From contig JACQUH010000226.1 of assembly GCA_016210375.1 (NCBI GenBank), forward strand, positions 1 through 11,064: 11,064 bases of DNA, written 5' to 3'. The notes under the pieces are model-generated. The model was not told the origin of the DNA. It worked only from the letters and a program-made list of their open reading frames with translations, and did no database searches. Both the position numbers and the translations under genes were made by a program. This document shows, one piece after another, positions 5,051-11,064 of the stretch; positions within the stretch are counted from its first letter, which is position 1; every line of letters starts with the position of its first letter. Source of the stretch: Chloroflexota bacterium. GTDB lineage: Bacteria; Chloroflexota; Dehalococcoidia; Lucifugimonadales; JACPCL1.

Positions 5051-7024
5051 ATGATTTCCGAGCTTCAAGCCTGGGCCATTCTTCTGCTGCCCCTGGCGTC
5101 CTTTTCTCTCATCGCTCTGGTCATCCGCCCGTTCCTGGGTAGCCGCTCGCGCCTGAGCGGCTACGTGACCATCCTCTCTATCGGCGTCGCCTTCCTTTTC
5201 TCTCTGATCGCCCTGCGTTCCACCCTGGGCCACGAGGATGCCATCGGCTGGGACTTCCATCCCTGGCTTTCCATCAATGGCGTGGAGGTCCGCATCGGCA
5301 TCCTCATGGACCCGCTGACGGCGGTGATGCTGGTGGTGGTCACGGGGGTGAGCCTGCTGGTGCAGATATACTCCCAGGGCTACATGCGGGACGACGAGGG
5401 CTACACCCGCTACTTCGCTTACATGTCGTTGTTCACCGCCTCCATGGTGGGCATCGTCATCGCCCGCAGCATCGTCCAGATCTACGTCTTCTGGGAGCTG
5501 GTGGGCCTCTCCTCGTACCTCCTCATTGGCTTCTGGTACCACCGGCCCGCGGCGGCTGCGGCGGCAAAGAAGGCCTTCCTGGTCACCCGAATCGGCGACG
5601 TTGGATTCCTGCTGGCCATTCTCTACCTGTTCCTTCAGCGGGACACTCCTGCGTTTCAGGGACGGAACCCCCTGGAAATACCGGACATATTGCAGGCGGC
5701 GGGGGGGGCCATGACGGCCTTCGCTGCCACGGCGACAGCCCTGGGCATCTTCGCCGGCGCCATGGGAAAGTCGGGCCAGTTCCCCTTGCACACCTGGCTG
5801 CCCGATGCCATGGAGGGCCCGACGCCTGTCAGCTCCCTCATCCACGCTGCCACTATGGTGGCAGCGGGGGTGTTCCTGGTGGCCCGTTTCTTCCCCCTCT
5901 TTGAGGTCTCAGCGACGGCCATGACCACGGTAGCCCTGGTAGGCGGCTTCACCGCCATTTTCGCCGCCACCATGGGCCTGGTGATGTACGACATCAAGCG
6001 GGTTCTGGCCTACTCCACCATCAGCCAGCTCGGCTACATGATGCTGGCCATCGGTGTGGGCGCGCCCGCGGTGGCCATCTTCCACCTGTTCACCCACGCC
6101 TTCTTCAAGTGCTTGCTGTTCCTGGGGGCGGGCAGTGTCAGCCACGCCACCGGCACCTTTGACCTGCGTTTCATGGGCGGCCTGCGCAAGGACATGCCCT
6201 GGACCTACGTCACCTTCCTCATCGCGGCCCTGAGCCTGGCGGGGGTCTTCCCCCTGGCTGGCTTCTGGAGCAAAGACGAGGTGCTGCTCTCCGCCTGGCG
6301 TGGAGAGGTCACGGTACACACGTTGGTCTTCTGGATGGCCTTCATCGCCGTTTTCCTGACTGCTTTCTACGTGTTCCGCGCCGTCTTCATGGCTTTCCAC
6401 GGCGATTTCCGGGGAGGCGCACAGGCCGAGCACCCCCGAGAGGCAGACAGCAATGGCGCCGGCGGTGTGCATCCAGTGCACCTGGCCGAATCGCCGATGG
6501 TGATGCTCGGGACCATGCTGGCGCTGGCTGTGCTGGCCTTGGGAGCTGGATACGTTGCGAACCCGTTAGGGGACCTGGCTGGCATACCGGCCCACTGGCT
6601 CACCAGCTTCCTGGGCCAGCACGAGGACCTGACGTTCAACCTGGGCATCGCGGGCGCTTCCACCGCCGTGGCCCTGGCGGGCATTGGCCTGGCGGCGCTG
6701 ATGTACGGGGCGCGGCGGCCATCGCCAGAGGCTGTGGGCCGGGTCTTTGGCCCGGTCCGGACGCTGCTCCTTAACCGGTACTACCTGGATGCGCTCTATG
6801 AGGACGTCCTGGTGCGCCGGGTCTTCTACCGGGGTGTGGCGCGACTCCTGGACTGGTTTGACCGGGAGATTATTGACCGGTTTGTGGACGGTTTTGGCTG
6901 GCTGAGCCGCAACACGGGCAAGGCCATCGCGCCCTTGCAGAGCGGCCAGGTGCAGGTCTATGGCATCGTCATCTCCCTGGGCCTTTTGGCTGTTTTGGGA
7001 GCGTACCTTATCTTTGGGAGATAG
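5051..7024 (+). CDS. nuoL: NADH-quinone oxidoreductase subunit L
   Basis: NuoL is the distal antiporter-like proton-pumping subunit. The product has 657 residues, within the family range. Key residues are present: Glu149 in YVFWELVGLSSYLLIGFWY, Asp183 in TRIGDVGFLL, Lys240 in GAMGKSGQFPLHTWLPDAM, and Lys407-Asp408 in GFWSKDE. The C-terminus keeps the long lateral helix and the final anchor, with the typical LQSGQVQVYGIV. A His-rich hydrophilic loop lies at about residues 449-480. The ATG has no convincing Shine-Dalgarno sequence (GAGGA ends 15 nt upstream). Initiation is therefore probably coupled to the small gene ending 7 nt before. An 8-G run lies in the coding sequence at 5701-5708; the frame is intact. 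Confidence 0.97.
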   Translation: MISELQAWAILLLPLASFSLIALVIRPFLGSRSRLSGYVTILSIGVAFLFSLIALRSTLGHEDAIGWDFHPWLSINGVEVRIGILMDPLTAVMLVVVTGVSLLVQIYSQGYMRDDEGYTRYFAYMSLFTASMVGIVIARSIVQIYVFWELVGLSSYLLIGFWYHRPAAAAAAKKAFLVTRIGDVGFLLAILYLFLQRDTPAFQGRNPLEIPDILQAAGGAMTAFAATATALGIFAGAMGKSGQFPLHTWLPDAMEGPTPVSSLIHAATMVAAGVFLVARFFPLFEVSATAMTTVALVGGFTAIFAATMGLVMYDIKRVLAYSTISQLGYMMLAIGVGAPAVAIFHLFTHAFFKCLLFLGAGSVSHATGTFDLRFMGGLRKDMPWTYVTFLIAALSLAGVFPLAGFWSKDEVLLSAWRGEVTVHTLVFWMAFIAVFLTAFYVFRAVFMAFHGDFRGGAQAEHPREADSNGAGGVHPVHLAESPMVMLGTMLALAVLALGAGYVANPLGDLAGIPAHWLTSFLGQHEDLTFNLGIAGASTAVALAGIGLAALMYGARRPSPEAVGRVFGPVRTLLLNRYYLDALYEDVLVRRVFYRGVARLLDWFDREIIDRFVDGFGWLSRNTGKAIAPLQSGQVQVYGIVISLGLLAVLGAYLIFGR

Positions 7025-7028
7025 AGGC

Positions 7029-7042
7029 AGGAGCATGGTTTG
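7029..7042 (+). promoter_or_regulatory. nuoM ribosome binding site and TTG start
   Basis: AGGAG at 7029-7033 is 6 nt upstream of TTG at 7040, which opens the nuoM frame. The only nearby ATG (7035) is out of frame and stops after three codons, and TAG at 7022-7024 closes the nuoM frame upstream. A non-ATG start is therefore required; TTG is favoured over CTG at 7043 by spacing. Confidence 0.7.
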
Positions 7043-8509
7043 CTGACAGCCGTCGTATTCCTACCCCTGGCGGGAGCGCTGGCCATCGCCCTCTTTGTGC
7101 GCGGTGCAAAGACTGCGAGAGGAGTCGCTGTCCTTGTCGCTGCGATGGAGTTCGTCCTGGCGCTGGTTGTCTTTCTCTCCTACGAACCCAGAACGCCCGG
7201 GATGCAACTTGTGGTACGCCTGGACTGGATTGCGCCGCTGAACGTCCACTACTTCCTGGGCATTGACGGTCTGAGCGCCCCCCTGGTGCTCCTGACGGGC
7301 CTCCTGGGGCTGTGCGCCGTGCTTGCCTCTTGGAACGTGGGGCACCGCGTGCCGGAGCACTTCCTCTGGCTCCTGGTGCTCCAGACGGCCGTCATGGGCG
7401 TGTTCACCGCACTGGACCTCGTGCTCTTCTTCATCTTCTGGGAGCTGGAGCTGGTGCCCATGTACTTCATCATTTCGGTGTGGGGGTCTGGGCGTAAGGA
7501 GTACTCGGCCATCAAGTTCGTCGCCTTCACCCTCTTCGGCTCCGCCTTCATGCTGGTGGGCCTGCTTGTGCTCTACTTCTCCACCGGCACCTTTGACCTG
7601 GTGGAGCTGGGCCAGCGAGGGGACTGGACGGGCCTGGTGTTGCCGGCCTGGGTGGTCTTTTTCTTTTTCTTCATCGCCTTCGCCATCAAGCTGCCCACCT
7701 GGCCGGTGCACACATGGCTGCCCGACGCCCATACCGACGCCCCCACAGCGGGGAGCGTGATGCTGGCGGGAGTGCTGATCAAGATGGGCGGCTATGGCAT
7801 CCTGCGGATATGTATCACGCTGTTTCCCGAGGTAGCCAGGGACTACGCCTGGCTGCTGGCGTCCCTGGGGGTCATCAGCGTGATCTATGGCGCCATCGTT
7901 ACCCTGCGCCAGAGCGACCTGAAGCGCCTGATCGCTTTCAGCAGCATCAGCCACATGGGGCTGGTGCTCCTGGGCGCAAGCTCGGTTGGCGTGGCGTCCG
8001 GAAAGCTCAGTTCCGTGGGCCTCAGCGGTGCGGCCCTCCAGATGTTCACCCACGGGACCATTACAGGCTTGCTGTTTCTCCTGGTAGGTCTGTTGTACGA
8101 GAAAGCCCATACTCGCTACATCCCGGACATGGGGGGGCTGGCCTCGCGGATGCCCTTCCTGGCGGTTTCCTTTGTCGTGGCGGGCCTGGCCTCCCTGGGA
8201 CTTCCGGGCCTCAGCGGCTTCGTGGCCGAGCTGCTAGTTTTCGTAGGTACCTTCTTCGTTTGGAGCTGGCCCACGGCGGTCGCTGTCTTCGGCATTGTGC
8301 TCACTGCGGGCTACATCCTGTGGATGGTGCAGCGGGTGATGTTTGGCCCTTCGTTGCGCCGCTACGAGCACGTGAGTGATGCCACGCTGGTGGAGGCAAT
8401 TCCCGTGGCGTTGTTGGCCATCTCCATCGTGGCCGTCGGCGTATACCCCGCCTTCGTCACCGACGCCTTTGGCGCCGGCATCGCCCCCATACTTTTGCGT
8501 TTTGGTTAG
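7040..8509 (+). CDS. nuoM: NADH-quinone oxidoreductase subunit M
   Basis: NuoM is the middle antiporter-like proton pump of the membrane arm. The product has 489 residues, normal for the family. Conserved charged residues are in place: Glu135 in FFIFWELELVPMYF, Lys217 in AFAIKLPTWPVHTWLPDAH, Lys248 in GVLIKMGGYGILR, and Glu397 in LSGFVAELLVF. The signature HTDAPTAGSVMLAG is also intact. The start is TTG at 7040, supported by AGGAG at 6 nt. It follows nuoL by 15 nt. The frame runs through a 7-G tract at 8131-8137. The stop is 12 nt before nuoN. It is confidently NuoM rather than an Mrp antiporter subunit because of its place between nuoL and nuoN and the FWELELVPMYF signature. Confidence 0.96.
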   Translation: MLTAVVFLPLAGALAIALFVRGAKTARGVAVLVAAMEFVLALVVFLSYEPRTPGMQLVVRLDWIAPLNVHYFLGIDGLSAPLVLLTGLLGLCAVLASWNVGHRVPEHFLWLLVLQTAVMGVFTALDLVLFFIFWELELVPMYFIISVWGSGRKEYSAIKFVAFTLFGSAFMLVGLLVLYFSTGTFDLVELGQRGDWTGLVLPAWVVFFFFFIAFAIKLPTWPVHTWLPDAHTDAPTAGSVMLAGVLIKMGGYGILRICITLFPEVARDYAWLLASLGVISVIYGAIVTLRQSDLKRLIAFSSISHMGLVLLGASSVGVASGKLSSVGLSGAALQMFTHGTITGLLFLLVGLLYEKAHTRYIPDMGGLASRMPFLAVSFVVAGLASLGLPGLSGFVAELLVFVGTFFVWSWPTAVAVFGIVLTAGYILWMVQRVMFGPSLRRYEHVSDATLVEAIPVALLAISIVAVGVYPAFVTDAFGAGIAPILLRFG

Positions 8510-8521
8510 GATGTTTCACGT

Positions 8522-10000
8522 ATGACCGGGCACGACGTTTATCTTCTGGCCCCAGAGATAGCTCTTGCAGGGCTAGCAGGCCTTGTGGTGCTCCTGGACC
8601 TGATCACCCGGCGGAAAGGCCTGGTGGGAGGCGTGGCGCTTCTGGGCCTGGCGGCGCCGCTGGTATTCTCCCTGGTCCTGTGGGGCGAGGTGAACCAGGA
8701 CGGCGCTCTGCCGGGCGTGTTCGGCACCCTGGTGGTGGACAAGTTCGCCCTGTTCTTCAAGCTCGTGGTGCTGGCAGTGGTGGCGGTGGTCATCCTGGGC
8801 TCGGCAGACTACGTCTCCCGGTTCCAGCGGTACCAGGGCGAGTTCTACGCCCTGGTGCTGTTCTCCGCCACCGGGATGACGCTCCTGGCGGCCACAACGG
8901 AGCTGATCACCATCTACATCAGCCTGGAGCTGACTTCCCTGCCGCTGGCGGCCCTGGCTGCCTTCCTGCGGGACGAGCGCTCCACCGAGGCGGGCCTGAA
9001 GTTTCTGCTTCTGAGCGCGCTGAGTTCGGCGCTGCTGCTGTACGGCATGGTGCTGGTGTACGGCTACGCCGGCAGCACGCAGCTTGGCGATATCGCCAGG
9101 GCTGTGGCCCAGGGTGGCATGCCCTTTGGCAGCCCTGCCGTGCTGGCGGGAGGCGTGCTGATGGCTGCGGGCTTCGGTTTCAAGATAGCCATGTTCCCCT
9201 TCCAGATGTGGGTGCCGGACGTGTACGAGGGTGCGCCCACGCCGGTGACGGCGTACCTCTCCGTGGCCAGCAAGGCAGCGGGTTTTGCCGTTTTGCTCCG
9301 GGTTTTCTACGTGGCCTTGGCAGAGGTCAGCCTGGACTGGAGCGCCCTCTTCGCCGTCCTCAGCGTACTCTCCATGACGGTAGGCAACCTGGTGGCTATG
9401 GGCCAGAGCAATGTGAAGCGGCTTCTGGCGTACAGCACCATTGCCCACGCCGGGTACATCCTGGTGGGCCTGGCGGCCATTGCTGCCAGGACGCCGGACG
9501 GGTCGTCGGGCCTCGGGCCCAGCGGCGTGCTGTTTTACCTGGGGGCCTATGCCGCCACCAACCTGGCCGCCTTCTTCGCCATCATCGCCCTGACCAGCAA
9601 GACGGGGAGCGACGAGATAGAGGGCCTGGCCGGCATGGGCAAGCGCGCGCCGGTGGTCTCCGCCGTCCTGGCCTTTGCCCTGGTATCCCTCATAGGCATA
9701 CCCCCGACGGCGGGTTTCATGGGCAAGCTGTACCTCTTCAACGCCGCAGTCCACGCCGACATGGTGTGGCTTGCCATCGTGGGGGTGCTGAACAGCGTGG
9801 CGTCCGCCTACTACTATCTGCGGGTAGTCAGGGTACTCTACGTCTCCTCCAACGACTCCCAGGAGCGGGTTTCCACCTCCGTGCAGGTGCGCCTGGCCCT
9901 CGCTCTGTCGGGCCTTGGGGTGCTGTTCCTGGGGCTGTTCCCCGGCCCACTCTTGCTGGTCACCGAGGCCGCGGTCAAGGTGCTTCTGCCCGCTGCTTGA
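8522..10000 (+). CDS. nuoN: NADH-quinone oxidoreductase subunit N
   Basis: NuoN is the proximal antiporter-like proton pump, next to NuoK. The product has 492 residues, typical of the family. Conserved residues are Glu136 in YISLELTSLPLAAL, Lys221 in GFGFKIAMFPFQMWVPDVYE, Lys251 in SVASKAAGFAVLLR, and Lys402 in GFMGKLYLF. NuoN characteristically has Lys at this last position. The motif GAPTPVTAYLS is also present. The ATG has AGGA at 8508-8511, 10 nt upstream, a moderate site. This is the last gene of the operon; a terminator hairpin begins 38 nt after the stop. No insertion or frameshift is visible. Confidence 0.96.
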   Translation: MTGHDVYLLAPEIALAGLAGLVVLLDLITRRKGLVGGVALLGLAAPLVFSLVLWGEVNQDGALPGVFGTLVVDKFALFFKLVVLAVVAVVILGSADYVSRFQRYQGEFYALVLFSATGMTLLAATTELITIYISLELTSLPLAALAAFLRDERSTEAGLKFLLLSALSSALLLYGMVLVYGYAGSTQLGDIARAVAQGGMPFGSPAVLAGGVLMAAGFGFKIAMFPFQMWVPDVYEGAPTPVTAYLSVASKAAGFAVLLRVFYVALAEVSLDWSALFAVLSVLSMTVGNLVAMGQSNVKRLLAYSTIAHAGYILVGLAAIAARTPDGSSGLGPSGVLFYLGAYAATNLAAFFAIIALTSKTGSDEIEGLAGMGKRAPVVSAVLAFALVSLIGIPPTAGFMGKLYLFNAAVHADMVWLAIVGVLNSVASAYYYLRVVRVLYVSSNDSQERVSTSVQVRLALALSGLGVLFLGLFPGPLLLVTEAAVKVLLPAA

Positions 10001-10024
10001 TTGAACCGCTGGCCGCTCTCGGCG

Positions 10025-10070
10025 AAACACAAAAAGAAGCGGCAGGCCATTGGCCTGCCGCTCCTGTCAT
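10025..10070. terminator. Bidirectional terminator between nuoN and the convergent ATPase gene
   Basis: AGCGGCAGGCC (10038-10048) pairs perfectly with GGCCTGCCGCT (10052-10062) around a 3-nt ATT loop. On the plus strand the tail is CCTGTCATTTG, a weak T-tract. Read on the minus strand the stem is followed by TTCTTTTTGTGTTT (complement of 10024-10037), a much better T-tract. It therefore probably ends both the nuo transcript and that of the minus-strand gene, more strongly the latter. Confidence 0.8.
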
Positions 10071-10125
10071 TTGTAACGATCTCAAGACGCTTCTGTACCG
10101 CCCCCTGGATGGTCGTTGCCAATAA

Positions 10126-10220
10126 ACTTAACCCCTTGCCCCCCTTCCTTATATGGGAAGGGGGAGACCCTAAATGTGAGTATCTGGACACGGCTTGGCC
10201 GTGTCCAGATACTCACAAGA
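10126..10220 (+). repeat. Interspersed double-hairpin repeat, copy 3 (convergent gap)
   Basis: Stem 1 is CCCCCTTCC (10140-10148) pairing with GGAAGGGGG (10156-10164). Stem 2 is TGTGAGTATCTGGACACGGC (10175-10194), loop TTG, and its perfect complement (10198-10217). The left end has ACTTAACCCC, like the other copies. The right end keeps only ACAAGA and lacks the GGGGGAGAGGT tail. It runs in the same plus-strand orientation as the other two copies. It ends 5 nt before the minus-strand stop codon, between that gene and its presumed terminator. Confidence 0.88.
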
Positions 10221-10225
10221 AAAAC

Positions 10226-11064
10226 CTAGCTCCGGTACCTGTACCGTCCCTCTACCCTGTCCCGGTTGAGCCGCCGGTTTAGATGCAGTCCCTCCAGAAT
10301 GAACTCCATGGCCGAGGCCACCTCTTCCGGTGAGCCGCTGGCGTGGAGCTTGGTCAGGGCAGGGGACATGCCCTCCAGCTCCTGCATCTTACCCAGGTAG
10401 TGGGCCGAGGGGATCTCGCTGCCCGTCTCCACCACCATCCCGCCCTCAAACTTCTGGACGAGCCCGTCAAACTCGCGGACGTTGAAATAGCGCCCGAAGA
10501 CGTTCATCACGGCCTTCCGGGTCAGCTCGTCAATGATCTTGGGCTCCCGGCCCTCCTCGGCGCTCTCCATCTCAATCTTGCCCGTGGTGGAGGCCAGGAT
10601 GGAGGGCAGGTCGCTGATGCGGGGGGCGCAGCGGCCCTCCCGGTTGGCGATGGCGCGGCGCAGGGCGTTGCTCATGACCGTCTCAAAGTTGGCGATGGAG
10701 ACCCGGACACTGACGCCAGAGCGCTGGTTGACATCGGGGCTGCGGCGGGCCAGGGCGGTGAGCTCGGCAATGATCTCCTTCATAAACTGGGGCACTGTCA
10801 CCATGCCCTCTATCTCGCCGAAGTCTGAGCGCTCCTGGTCAACGATGCGGATCTCCTCCTCAATGCTCTTGGGGTAATGAGTGCGTATATGGGCGCCGTA
10901 CCGGTCCTTCAGAGGAGTGATGATGCGCCCTCGGTTGGTGTAGTCCTCGGGGTTGGCAGTGGCAACGACGTACATGTCCAGGGGCAGGCGCAGACGGTAC
11001 CCCTTGATCTGGATGTCCCGCTCCTCCATGAGGTTGAAGAGGCCCACCTGGATGCGCTCCGCCA
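10226..11064 (-). CDS. MoxR/Mg-chelatase-like AAA+ ATPase, C-terminal part (partial)
   Basis: The minus strand is open from the window edge to a TAG at 10226-10228, giving 278 residues of a longer protein. The N-terminal Walker A and most of the ATPase core lie beyond the window. Codons upstream of the GTG at 11047 continue the homology (AERIQVGLFNLMEERD), so that GTG is not the start. Visible motifs are the strand and sensor-1 segment MYVVATANPEDY (Asn37 of the visible part) and an arginine-finger-like PLKDRYG (Arg54). The NQRSGVSVRVSIANFE stretch near residues 112-127 fits the sensor-2 region of the ChlI/BchI and MoxR clade. The C-terminal region is helical and ends in a basic RYRYRS tail. 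Such ATPases often act with von Willebrand A-domain partners, but none is visible here, so the substrate is unknown. Confidence 0.85.
   Translation of the reverse strand, partial: AERIQVGLFNLMEERDIQIKGYRLRLPLDMYVVATANPEDYTNRGRIITPLKDRYGAHIRTHYPKSIEEEIRIVDQERSDFGEIEGMVTVPQFMKEIIAELTALARRSPDVNQRSGVSVRVSIANFETVMSNALRRAIANREGRCAPRISDLPSILASTTGKIEMESAEEGREPKIIDELTRKAVMNVFGRYFNVREFDGLVQKFEGGMVVETGSEIPSAHYLGKMQELEGMSPALTKLHASGSPEEVASAMEFILEGLHLNRRLNRDRVEGRYRYRS

Noticed and set aside
8573..10030. 485-codon minus-strand open frame opposite nuoN, and similar ones opposite nuoM (7061-8110) and nuoH (2353-3225)
   Set aside because: They are shadows of GC-rich coding sequence. The translations are His/Gln/Gly-rich without domain patterns, while the plus strand encodes clear Nuo proteins.
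672..10220. CRISPR-like direct repeats
   Set aside because: The copies are kilobases apart with genes between them, with no regular spacers and no cas genes.
10001..10282. 93-codon plus-strand frame after nuoN
   Set aside because: It runs through the terminator stem and the repeat palindrome and into the antisense of the ATPase gene. It has no plausible start (TTG directly after the nuoN stop) and no family similarity.
10343..10828. 161-codon plus-strand open frame opposite the AAA+ gene
   Set aside because: The minus strand carries recognisable AAA+ motifs; the plus frame has low-complexity composition and no ribosome binding site of note.
11047..11064. GTG at 11047 as the start of the minus-strand ATPase gene
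   Set aside because: The frame stays open to the window edge with homologous residues before it, and the Walker A region is missing, so the gene is simply cut by the window.

Overview
The window carries most of a respiratory complex I (NADH-quinone oxidoreductase family, nuo) operon on the plus strand, followed by the 3' part of a convergent AAA+ ATPase gene on the minus strand. The DNA is GC-rich and tightly packed. The order is nuoB(partial)-nuoC-nuoD-nuoH-nuoI-nuoJ-nuoK-[small DUF2007-like gene]-nuoL-nuoM-nuoN. The electron-input genes nuoE, nuoF and nuoG are absent from their usual place between nuoD and nuoH. This matches the 11-subunit type of complex I, which takes electrons from ferredoxin, F420H2 or an unknown donor. 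The layout fits a Chloroflexota/Dehalococcoidia-like bacterium, but that placement is inference and other phyla have the same layout.

Layout: 2-157 is the end of nuoB and 161-613 is nuoC. Positions 614-886 form an unusually long gap for this operon, holding repeat copy 1, a possible 34-codon leader ORF and a short hairpin. nuoD, nuoH, nuoI, nuoJ and nuoK (887-4690) then run with 4-base overlaps or direct abutment. Repeat copy 2 (4694-4840) follows nuoK. A 64-residue DUF2007-like gene (4849-5043), then nuoL, nuoM and nuoN (5051-10000) complete the operon. Positions 10001-10225 hold a bidirectional terminator hairpin and repeat copy 3. From 10226 to the window end the minus strand encodes the C-terminal part of a MoxR/Mg-chelatase-like ATPase.

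How the genes work together: NuoB, C, D and I form the peripheral arm with the Fe-S relay and quinone site. NuoH links it to the membrane. NuoJ, K, L, M and N form the proton-pumping arm, and the key Lys/Glu residues of L, M, N and K are intact. The complex therefore looks functional.

The most interesting unexplained structure is a roughly 95-150 nt intergenic repeat present three times in the same orientation. Each copy has a C-rich/G-rich hairpin followed by a perfect 20-bp hairpin. Every stem difference among the three copies of the 20-bp hairpin is compensated on the other arm. Two copies interrupt the nuo operon and end in a Shine-Dalgarno-like GGGGGAGAGGT placed about 8-10 nt before an ATG.
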